Shown in pieces: positions 41,670 to 52,200 of a stretch of 64,000 nucleotides of DNA. This stretch comes from Fistulifera solaris. Taxonomy: Eukaryota > Bacillariophyta > Bacillariophyceae > Naviculales > Stauroneidaceae. A program made the translations under genes and the position numbers. The stretch spans positions 992,001 to 1,056,000 of the forward strand of contig AP026128.1 of the NCBI GenBank assembly GCA_030295235.1, in the 5' to 3' direction. Under the pieces are notes generated by a model. That model was not told the origin of the DNA, made no database searches, and saw only the letters and a list, made by a program, of their open reading frames with translations. Every line of letters begins with the position of its first letter. Within the stretch, counting starts at the first letter, position 1.

Positions 41670-41960
41670 CTGGAACCACGTGATTTCACTCCCTTAGTCT
41701 TCTCCATCGACGGTATGATGGGACAGCAAGCTATTTCGGCATCGAGACAACTTGCAAGGAAGCTTCAGCGGAAGTGGAACAAGCCATACTCAGAGATTTG
41801 TGGGTTCATCAGAGCGCGCATGAGTCTTTCTCTGGTTTGGTCGGTTAGTATGCTTCTTCGGAATCCAAGAGAAGGGATGCCAAGACGATTTCCCCCTCGT
41901 TGGGAAACGGTCCTAGAACTCACTCGGCAAAATGCCAAATCGGAATCGGAATATTTGTGA
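41670..41960 (+). mobile_element. Scrap of a retroelement-type ORF (reverse-transcriptase-linked C terminus)
   Basis: A short open stretch reads LVFSIDGMMGQ, then LARKLQRKWNKPYSEICGF, then ARMSLSLV. The DG-x-x-G, W-x-KPYS-x-x-x-GF and R-x-S-x-x-x-V order resembles the C-terminal part of a protein family repeated near reverse transcriptases in algal and diatom genomes. Nothing upstream belongs to it, so it is a fossil fragment. Family assignment is weak; it could be LINE-type or another class. Confidence 0.35.
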
Positions 41961-42060
41961 CAAAAGCGAAAAACAGTGGAAAATTCAGTCGAATGAAAAA
42001 ATTCATTCGGACTTTAGGAAATTAGGAATAAATATTTAGGAATTACGGAGTATTTTTTAA

Positions 42061-42870
42061 GCACAGTAGTCTTACTCTGTGAGAAGAAAACACCCGGCCC
42101 AGATTTTCTGGACCATCCAAAGAGAATTTCTGTACCAGGTATGACGGGATCGCTGTTTCCAGATAATCTGGAAATTACACAAAAATTGTTTGTCGAAATC
42201 ACCGTCTCATTTTTGGAAGTAATACAGCATCAAACAATCTAGTATGTTCAATTACACCGTGTATAGATTTTTTCTGGAACAAAAGTTTCAAAAAAAGCAC
42301 AGTACCTCTGTGAGAAGAAAACACCCGGTCCAGAATTTCTGGACCAATCAAACAGAATTTCTGTACGACGGGATCGCTATTTCCAGATAATCTGGAAATC
42401 ACACAAAAGCTGTTTGTCGAAACCGCCGTCTCATTTTTGGAAGTAATGCAGCATCCCCCAACCAAATATGATCCTTTACACCGTGTAGTATAAAGCTTCT
42501 GGAACCAGCACAGTACCTCTGCGAGAAGAAAACACCCGGTTTGGAATTTCTGGACCATCCAAGCAGAAATTCTGTATGGCGGGATCGCTGTTTCCAGTAC
42601 TCTGGAAATCCTACAAAAGTTGTTTGTCGAAACCACCGTCTCATTTTTTAAAAAAGTAATTTTGCATTAGCCAATCTGGTATGAACTTATACACGCTGCA
42701 TAGATTTTTTGGAACCAGCACAGAACCTCTGCGAAGAAAACACTCGGTTTGGAATTTTTGGACCATCCAAGCAGAATTTCTGTATGACGGGATAGCCGTT
42801 TCCAGACAATCTGGAAATCACACAAATGCTGTTTGTCGAAACCACCGTCTCATATGGTTTAATCTATTAC
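42061..42870. repeat. Four ~210-bp units carrying two palindromes each
   Basis: Units begin near 42061, 42298, 42509 and 42718 with a block like gagaagaaaacacccgg. Each then carries GGTCCAGAANTTCTGGACC or a decayed form, a paired agaatttctgta, and a second odd palindrome TTTCCAGATNATCTGGAAA. A constant tail (tttgtcgaaaccaccgtctc) closes the unit. The first core is the same palindrome that seeds the 52-bp arrays at 7.7 and 59 kb. Units are diverged from each other by substitutions and small indels. Confidence 0.85.
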
Positions 42871-43664
42871 ACCGTGTCCATACAGAGCGCAGCTTATGTC
42901 GAAAGTCTCATTCAAAGCTGTTCGACAAATTTACGAGATAAATAAAGAATCGCATAGCCTTTGCCTGGGCGAGACGAATGCGACTGGGTTTTGGTCATTT
43001 TTCACGCCAATTCACTCTGCAAACTTGCTGAAATGTGGTTATGTTTCTTATTTTTTGAAATAAACTTATATCCGCGCTTCTACATGATGGCCAGGCAATG
43101 TTTGAGAATCTCCATGGTTCGAGCATCAAGGATCTGTGCCTGAGGATACCGGTACCGTAACTTGTCTTGACACAATGTGCCTCAAAAACAACATTCGGAA
43201 CTTTGTAATTGCAGGATAGCATTAAAGACGACGGACTTCCATCGACACTCACAACAGGGTTGTGCGAGTCGCATGGCGGAAAAAAGGAAAAGCACAATGC
43301 GTGGCCTTTCGCGTTCGACGCACCCGAAATTTTCCTCGAGACAACACAATTTCTCCGTTAGCGCCTAGAAGGACCCTCGAATTGAAAACAGAAGAACCTA
43401 GAACAGCGTCAAGCTAGATTTATTTAAAGACATGGTAATGCCGCATTTTTGTTGTTTTTGTCGATCAAGAGGTATATGGACATACCTCTTGTGTCGATCG
43501 CAAACATTATTTGATGCCCCGTGAAAATTACGAGTACTCCGTATAATAAAGAAGAATAAAAAACAGCATATCATTCAGATTTTCTGTCTGTTATATATAA
43601 CAGGGATTGTGTCTACTACCTGGTAACCTTACAAAGTACTGGTATAGTACAAACAAACAGTCAT
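42871..43664. other. Intergenic stretch with a small hairpin
   Basis: No gene supported. A perfect 10-bp inverted repeat, CAAGAGGTAT and ATACCTCTTG with a 6-bp loop, sits at 43466-43491. Confidence 0.45.
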
Positions 43665-44143
43665 GCACTTCAGCCATGAATCAAAATTCTTTCGAGCGAC
43701 GGATGTTACCTACAAGTCGTTCGATCGCCCAGTTTCTTGAACGTTAGTTGTCATTGTTGCAATGAAACAGTCTGGTTTCAAAAAAAAAGTCTTCAACATT
43801 GTTGTCATTATAAGTCATTATACGTCGATATATTTACGTCGAAGAGCCTTGTAAAACGTTGTCTGTCTTATTTTACTATAGACCCAAAGTGTTGGTTTAC
43901 GGAGACCACGACTGCATTTCAGTCATGAATCAATATTGTTTCGAGCGACGGATGTTACCTAGAAGTCGTTCGATCGCCCAGTTTCTTTAGCTTTAATTGT
44001 CATTGTTGCAATGAAACAGGCTTCAACAGTGTTGTCATTATAAGTCATTATACGTCGATATATTTACGTCGAAGAGCCTTGTAAAACGTTGTCTGTCTTA
44101 TTTTACTATAGACCCAAAGTGTTGGTTTACGGAGACCACGACT
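43665..44143. repeat. Tandem duplication of about 240 bp
   Basis: Copy 1 (43665-43913) and copy 2 (43914-44143) share a head (catgaatcaa, then tttcgagcgacggatgttacc) and a long tail ending gtttacggagaccacgact. A 20-bp stretch near gtctggtttcaaaaaaaaag is present only in copy 1. The start of a third copy (catttctgtcatt) follows at 44144. No coding role is seen. Confidence 0.9.
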
Positions 44144-44262
44144 TCATTTCTGTCATTCATCTTTATAGCATGCCGGAAGCCGCAAGAATGCGCGCTGCTT
44201 CGTCACAAGTCGCAACCATTGTCATTTTTCTCCTTCATTTTTTCCCTGACAATTAATAAAGA

Positions 44263-45140
44263 ATGAAATTCACCACGTTTATTTCCTGCGTTTGGAAGAT
44301 TTTTCTTGATCTTGGCGGCGCAACCCCTTTTCAGCTTCGCCGACGAAAAGCAGAATTGTGTGCCGGGTCTTCACAATGTGACGAATACAAACAGGAAAGC
44401 ACCGCCGCGTTTCACAGTATCATGGAAAACAACCGCCGATCCCGTAACAGAGATTGTCATTGAAGTCATTCGTGAATGGAGTCCGACCGGGGCGGATCGC
44501 TTTTATCAGTTGGTCCTTGATAACTTTTACAATTGCGCTACTTTCTTTCGCGTTGTTCCGGGTAAGTTGTTCGAACAGATCTTATGCCAAGAGTACCTCT
44601 TTGACTCATTTTTTGCTAGGCTTCGTAATTCAATTCGGTTTGGCGGCCGAACCCGAAGAAACGGCGAAGTGGGATCACCCCATTGTCGATGACACATACA
44701 ATGTGCAATCGAATACACTCGGGACGCTCAGTTTCGCCATGGCCGGTCCAGGAACGCGCACATCGCAAATCTTTGTGAATCTTGCCGACAATACCAACCT
44801 GGATAGCCAAGGATTCACGCCGTTTGCTCGAACAATCTCTGGCTTTTCGGTATGGCATGAGATTTACAACCCTACCAAAGAGTCGGGAGGAGCGAGTCAA
44901 GGAAAGTTGACACGAGAAGGAAACAAGTGGATTCTCGCCGAATTTCCCGATATTGATCTCATTCTATCCACTTCTTACGAAATCATTGAAAATGGCGACG
45001 ACACGAATGATGTACCTGTACCGGCAACAACCAATGAAGCAGGCCTGGACACTCCAGTCGCAACAGAATCGCGAAATTTACAGCTCGCCTTGTGTGCGTT
45101 GGAAGTGACTGTGCTATTATTTTTGATCAAATTCTACTAA
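44263..45140 (+). CDS. Secreted or membrane-tethered cyclophilin-type prolyl isomerase
   Basis: About 272 residues. Exons 44263-44561 and 44620-45140 flank a 58-bp intron (GTAAGT donor). A signal peptide (MKFTTFISCVWKIF, then LILAAQPLFSFA) precedes the cyclophilin fold. The fold shows ADRFYQLVLDNFYNCATFFRVVPG, FVIQFG (with the active-site Arg, Phe and Gln region), GTLSFAMAGPGTRTSQIFVN and LDSQGFTPFARTISG. The last 20 residues are hydrophobic (LALCALEVTVLLFLIKFY), fitting either a tail anchor or a GPI-attachment signal. One T too many in the TTTTT at 44300-44304 separates the start from the rest; allowing it gives 273 codons. Likely acts on secretory-pathway proteins. Confidence 0.82.
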
Positions 45141-45194
45141 TCCACTAGGATACAGCCCTACAGGGTGTACAAGCGTGATGCTACTATGCCCCGT

Positions 45195-48100
45195 TTAGAT
45201 TGTCTGCGTGATTTCGAAATAGTTCAAGTTCCAACCCCAGCTTGTGGACCTGAGAAGAACAGTGTATTTTCCGGCAGGTAGCTGTACTTGAATCGTCTCT
45301 GAAGCCCAAGACTGCCATCCTCCAGTCGAGGAGAACGACGCTCGCCCCAATACTTTTCCGCTTGATTCGATCTCCAACTGAAGACCACCGCCAGACATAC
45401 TGGAATAGCGAAAGTGTACATGGAAGGTTCCTGCAGTATTCACATTGATATTGTGTGCTATCCAGCCATCACCGCTTGGCCACCCGCTATTTTGACCACC
45501 TCCGATATCTTGCGTGTTCTCGGTTGACACACGCTGCATGTTACAAAACCCTTCAGCTTCCAACCGAGTTCGCCCAGAAACGCTTGCAAAGGGTGCACCA
45601 AGGCAACCTGTCAATGCCAAAATGGCGCCGTCATTTCGAACGACATGGCGCAAAAGAGAGGCATCCGCGACTTGCATCATGGCATTGCGTGTAAACGTAG
45701 CGTCCGGTTTCGAACCGCCATTGCGCCAGTAATACAGCAGTGTCTGATAATCAGTCGGCACACTCATAGAAAATACACCCGATGTCGACTGCATTTTTTT
45801 GAGAGTCCAATAGGCCCATCCTATGGAATTGCTCTCTAAAAGACGCACCGAGTCTCTGTACCAACCGTCAGTGTTTTCTCCGGACTCGCCCATCCACAGG
45901 GGAACTTGATGCTGGTTGCTCAACGACAGATAATCTTGAATCGTCCACACGCTGTTGTCGATCCAGTATCTATGGAAGCTTAAGACGACGGTGTCGTCAT
46001 TCATGGGCCATAGCCCATTGTGGTTATTACCCCAACAATTGCCTTCGATGTAAATGGCGTGGTTTCTGTCAACCTCCCGAATGGCGACAATGACACGATC
46101 GTAAAAGTCTTTCAGAGGGCCGTTGACAGTATCGTCACAACCATTTCCATTACCACCGGAGAACCCCCAATTCGGCTCATTGAGAAGATCATATCCAGCA
46201 ACCCAAGGCTCGTTCGCATAACGTACGGCAATCTTTTTCCACAAAGCTATCGTTTTGCGAACATTTTCTGGATCTTCCCACAAACTTGGCTTGGTGTCAT
46301 CGAAGTCGGAAATTTTGGAATCGCGACCCTGTCCACCAGGAGCAGCATGCAAGTCAATAATCAAATACATCTTTTCGGCGATGCACCATTCAAGCAACAA
46401 ATCAAGACGAGCAAAACTGCTTTCGATCCAAGTATCGTTTCCTCGAACAGGCTCGTTTTCAATGGGTAGTGTGAACAAGTTGTAGTGCAGCGCGGCACGG
46501 ATCGAGTTGAAGCCAGCTGCTTTCAAGGCTTGCACGTCTTCGAAGGTCATCCATTTGTCCAGCCATGCTTGTTGATAATCAGCAACACCTGTTTGCCCCA
46601 TCAATTCGGCAAGTTCCGCAAAGAACTCGTATTGTCCTTTAAAATCATTTCTCAACATGTATGGTTCTTGGATCATCCAGCCACCCAATCCCATTCCTCT
46701 TAGCAGTAAAGACTGCCCATTCGGATCAACAATTTCCTGCTTGTTGGCTTTCACAAACCCAGATGGAACGACAGGTTCTTTTTTCTCGATTTCAATCCAA
46801 TTGATATTCCACCCAGCAGCAAGAACAGTTAATTCAAGCGGCCATCGCCCAGCAGACAGTTTGACTTCGTGACGAATTGTGACCCAATTCTGCCAACCAC
46901 CAGTGCTCGGAAGAGTGTTCTTGATTGCCAGTGTAACCGAGTTGGTCGATATTTTATATGCGCCATCGCCGCTAAACGAAGCAACGCGAAAGCTAACGAA
47001 GTAATTATCTTCTTCTGGCACATCGAGGTACCAGGTCATCCAGTCGCCGCTTTCCAGATACCCAACATTTTCTCCTCCCCAACTGTCGCTCGTTGGTTCG
47101 ATTCGAACACCAGAGCTAGAGCAAAATGCTTCGGCTTCGATACGCGTAGCTCCGGCTACTTTGAAGATTTGACAGCCGGTATCAATGTAGTCAGTGGGGC
47201 TGTTCGAATGAACCGCATCTGGTTGTTTGAAAGGTGCTAGAGATGGGAAAACCGAAGGAGAGTTTCCCACTGGCAATTCAACTACTTTGAGGGTTGGGCT
47301 CTGCGAGGGAGATTTCGACGGAAGGGCTGAAGGCAATTGAGTGGGCATAAGGCTTGGCGTTTTACTTGGAAATCTGGACGGAAAGGAAGAAGGAGTTCTC
47401 GACTGTTCGCTTGTTGGTCCTTGAGAGGGTGACATGGGCAGAACCCCAGAAAAGCTGATATCAAGCCAGTGGATATTCCAGCCATCATCGAGAACTGTTA
47501 GCACAAGTTGCGTAATGCCAGCCTCTAGTTTGATTTCCTGTTCGATCGTGATCCAATTCTGCCATCCGCCCGTGCTCGGAAAGGGGTCGCTAATGATTAA
47601 ACTTGTTGTTCCGTTCGAAATAGCAAAAGATCCTTCGCCTGAATAAGATGCTATTCGATATCGGATGATGTAGTCACCGCCTTGCGTTACATCGGCGTAC
47701 CAGCTCATCCAGTCACCTCTTCCCAGATACCCCACATTGGTTCCTCCACCGATGTCGTTCGTAGGCTCAACTTGCACGCCGTAGCTAGAACAAAATGCAC
47801 TCTCATCGATTTGAACTGGACCAAAGCCTACCTGAAACTGTTGACAATTCGACTCGTTGAGCTTTTCAAATTCAATCCAGTTCAGATTGAATCCTCCTTG
47901 AAGTATTCTGAGGGTTAGCGTTTTTGGCCACTCTGCAGTTCGACCAAATCATGGACAGTTTCCCAATTCTGCCACCAGCCCGTACTCGGTAGCTTGTCGC
48001 GCAAGGCTATGTTTTGCGTCTTCAAGGATAGGGTGAACGCTCCGTCACCGGAGAACGACGCGAGTCGATAGCGCACAACGTAGAAGCCACTTTCCTTGAC

Positions 48101-48316
48101 GTCAATATTCCAAGTTACCCAATCGTTCACGTCAAGCCAACCGATATTAGAGCCGCCCCCAACATCGGAACAAGGTTCGACTTGAACACCAAAGCTTGAA
48201 CAGAAGGCAGCAGCATCGATTTGTGTTGGAGTGTATCCTGTGCCGACTCCGAAAAGCTGACAGCCCTGAGCTTGCTGTAAAGTTGTAGCAACCAGGGCAA
48301 TTATAATGCTACTCAA
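45195..48316 (-). CDS. Secreted GH5 glucanase with four CBM6-like modules
   Basis: About 1040 residues. Signal peptide MSSIIIALVATTLQQAQG, then CBM6-like modules at about 20-150, 155-290 and 378-515, a PSxxPS linker at 295-370, GH5 at 520-870 and a fourth CBM6 at 918-1040. The carbohydrate-binding modules share FCSS, GGGxNxGY, GDWMTWY, PSTGGWQNW and W-N-I-N-W. In the GH5 barrel, RGMGLGGWM opens the domain, LLNEPNW carries the acid/base Glu, SFHRYW a binding His and MGESGEN the nucleophile Glu. All catalytic residues are present. It probably cuts beta-glucans outside the cell. One A is missing from the AAAAA at 47921-47925; with it, exactly 1041 codons. The tandem paralogue lies at 56589-58848. 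Confidence 0.87.
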
Positions 48317-49034
48317 CTAGAACATTTGCTAAACTATTGGAAATTCCTTCAAATAACAATTTCGATTCGGCGAATCGGAATGAAATGAATGCAAATCGAA
48401 AGGAGAAGCCAAGTTCAGCTCGCGCAAACGCTAAACGCTTCATCCTTCCTCCAAATTTCAAAGAAAAGATGTTCGTTAACACGTAACACTCCCTTAGCTG
48501 ATGAGTAATGTAAAAGAGTAGATAACAATTCGAGCTGTTTACACGTGCATACAACATAATAATACAAAAAAGGACTGTACACAAAGGATACCAAGTAACA
48601 AGGAAAGACGAAAACACCGAAAGATACAGATAGATACAGATACAAGGATCACAGATCACAGCACAAAGATCGGAGATCACAGATCACGAAACCGGACGTC
48701 TCACGTCTTACACACACATCACACATCGCACCACATGTGTGTAACAAGTTGAGATTATTTGTGAGATGCGAGATGCGAGAGCGAGAGAGGGACGCTTTTT
48801 GAAATTTGAAGTCTGAAAAATTGCGAAGTGCGAAGTGTGAATAATGAATAATGTAACGTTATACGGAACACGATGTACTGAGTACAGTACGAAGTACCAG
48901 TATCAAATACTACCTACTGCTCGTTTATGCCTTGGTGACGGTGACTTGATGACTTGATGATACATGGTAATAAAGAACTTATGAAAATGATCAGTGATTG
49001 AATTGCATAGTTTTACCTGAGTTTTACGACTAAG
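48317..49034. promoter_or_regulatory. GH5 upstream region, low complexity
   Basis: Contains AGATACAG- and GATCACAG-type short repeats (48630-48700) and GAGATGC repeats (48760-48790). No gene. It holds the promoter of the minus-strand GH5 gene and ends at the retrotransposon. Confidence 0.45.
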
Positions 49035-49217
49035 TGATAAAACGTAGCGAATCGATTGAATTGCAAACAAACAAATTTATAAAGTTAACGTGTGTTACAT
49101 CGCTGGTTCCGCGAGGGTCTTTTCAGTCTTTTCAAACCTTCGCTTCGCCGTTTATGTCGGCACCCGGCTAACCCCAATCCTTAGGATAGCCCGTGATCGA
49201 CACACCACATTTTAACA
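49035..49217 (-). repeat. 3' LTR of the copia element
   Basis: 183 bp, from tgataaaacg to ttttaaca on the plus strand (TG...CA when read either way). It differs from the partner LTR by a 4-bp gap and a few substitutions. Confidence 0.92.
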
Positions 49218-52200
49218 CTCCTCTCAAGTAGATCGTTGTGAAGCGGTCAACTTGCAACAAAAGGTGTGTCATTCATTCACATCAAATTTAAGTGGTTCAC
49301 ACATGCTAATCCACTTGCACACAAGATGGTTCTTCTTCCACACTAGGAAGCTTACTTCCACCTTCACAAAAGGGGCACATCCCGGGACCTAGGTTATTTT
49401 AACCCCGATCGAAAGATATGATGCAACAAATTGCTAACAAATCGAACTCTCTTCTCTCCATGAGGTAGTTGCTTTGTCAACAAATCAGCTTCATTGTCAT
49501 GAGTATTCACATAGCACGTTCGCCACTTTCGCTGCAGCGCTACACCCTCACGAACAAAATGGTACGCAATGCTTTGTGATTTCTTTTTCAAAGTCGAATC
49601 CGGGATTGTTGCGTTAGCCAACACTGACTGATTGTCTCCTTCAATGTAACATGGCCCATCCACAGGTATTCCCATCATCACGAAGCTTGTATCTCAGTCC
49701 TCTGAGGTACTCGCAGCACTGTTTCATAGCGACAAACTCGGATCCAAAACTACTGCTTTCGACACTTGTCTGTTTCTTTGAATGCCAGCACACAAGCGCC
49801 ATATTCAAATACACAAGAAAGCCAGTTCGTGATCTCCTGGTCAGAGAGTCTGATGCGTGGTCAGCGTCAACCTTAGCTCGAATAACGAACCCAATCCCGC
49901 GTGGTTCCGGCATGTTCGCCGGTATGGTCTCCTGACCTTGAACATGACCGAATTCACTCGAGGCCCAATCTCTCTCCTGGAACTTAGCCTCGTCAACAAA
50001 GGGTACAGTCGGATCAAATACCATCTCGGCATTATGATACTTCTTGAGATAAGCAAAGATATGCAACACCTGTTCGAAATGTCCTTCACGCGGCATCGCC
50101 ATGAGCGAAGACAAAATCGAAACCTCAAGACAAATGTCGACTCTTCCAAGCTCAACAATCCACCGTAGAACCCCAATCAAAGACATGTAATACGCGGCAA
50201 GCGTTGGATCCAATTCAGGACTTACATCTAGCTCTGATCGATCACGAAGTTCGCATTGGAGTGTCTGCTTTACCGGAAGATTCCACCGATCCAATTTTCC
50301 AACGTACTTTTCAACGTTTGCGACGGCTGCTTGGACATATTGCGATGAAGAAAAGGACCACGCTTGTGTGCCGTTCTCTAACTCCACTTTTCGCACACGT
50401 CCTCCAAGATAGATCTTCGGCCGGTCCAATCGATTCTTCTTTCAATTCAAAGTACTTGCCGATCTCTTCCCTTAAAACCCGTTCAGGATTTTCGCTCACA
50501 CACAAAGTATCATCAGTGTAGAGAAGGATGTATTCGTAGTAGCTAGAGCCATCAGCCTTCTTGGCCGGTCTCATCCAAACATCCGGATCAGCTAAACATG
50601 AAGTGAAACCAAGATCCAACATGCCAGCACGCAAGTGGTTCCGGAAATCTCTCCCAGCCGATTTTCCGCCATACAAGGCGCGATGTATTAGTGCCACACG
50701 ACCAACATTCTCCAGTCCAAACTCGATTCCACAAATTACATAGTGCTTTTGCGAGGAAGGCGCCTGCAAATAGGGCGTTCGCGAATATCAGCAGCACAGA
50801 TGTCAACACCGTTAAGAGCAGCATACGTGAAAGCAATTCTGACGCTTTCCCTGGAGACAACACCAGCATAGGTAGATCCAATTGGGTCAGCAGTCTTATG
50901 CCCGTCCAGAACCCATCGAGCCTTTCGAGTAAAGTCCATCTTCACGTCAAAGACAAGATGTCCAGTTGCAGGCGTCCACCCAGGTGGTGCTTTCTTTCCT
51001 TCACCGAGGATCTCAAATGCCACTCCAACGTTGTACATCTCTTTGGCAATTGCATCTCGCCAGAAAGTGTTACCGTTTAGGTCGGTCAATTTTGTGAGCG
51101 TGCGCTACGTCCCTGGGTATCTCAATCCCGTACTTATGCGTAGTACGCCGAAGTCTCGTCTTGAGCGCGCAGGATTGCGTTCCGCTTCCGAAGAGTCATT
51201 GGTACCCACCACGAAAACGCCGGTTCATCGTCAATGCCTCTTGCAACCGCAAATTCAGCCGTTTCAACTGGGTGGGAGTCTTTTAGATCCTTGAGATGAA
51301 CCCACGACTCATTACCGTCCACGCCATCGAACAAGAAGTTTCCATCCTTGGGTCGTTTTACGCAATCGCTGGCTGTCCGCTGACGTGTGACAACACGAGC
51401 TTCACTCTTGCTTAGAGCTGTCTCCTCCTTCTTGTAGTCGACAATCCCTTCCATAAGGGACTTAGAGAATCCATCGTCGTCACATTGAGCAATCATGTTC
51501 TGAGCAATCAGGTTGGCGGAGTATTCACGAACAACACCGTCCAGCAAACTCAACGTCGTAAACAACAGTGTTCATTGTCGGGTTATCACTGTAGGTTCCA
51601 ATCGTTCGCCCGTCGTCACCAATCGTTCGTCCCACTACCCTGGCCGTTTCCACTTCACCGCCATCCTTTTGAAGCTGTACTTCAGCATTGATGATGCGAT
51701 CGTAGGCTGGTTGCTCGTTGAGAAGCACACCATTGGAATCAACCGGCTCTTCGATGTCTGCAAATTCTCTAGGGCGTCTCGTCACCATCCTGGTACGGTT
51801 CCCACTCGTCACTGTCGTGCTCTTTGCGTCGATAATCCTTTTGTCGCACTGGTGAGTCAATTGGTGGCGGTATCATTGCCGTCCCCCATCTCCTCTCAAT
51901 GAGGCCGTCAAAATTTCTCTTCTACGCTTCTCTGTATCACTGTGGAGCTCGGCAATGGTCAGCGGCGTGCTGTCGCGACGAACGACTCGACCATTCGCTT
52001 TCAGTACCCATTGGGCCATTTCATTCCCAGCACCCTTTGCCGGTCCAAGAACGGCGTCCAAGGATCTCCTTACTGACAGGAAAGTCGTTTTTCTGATCTC
52101 GGAAGTACACCCATTCATACCACCCAAATTGACACAAGTTGCTGATATCACCTGTATCACCTGTGACAAGAGTGTAAGGGTTCTGTCCGTGCAGATTGAA

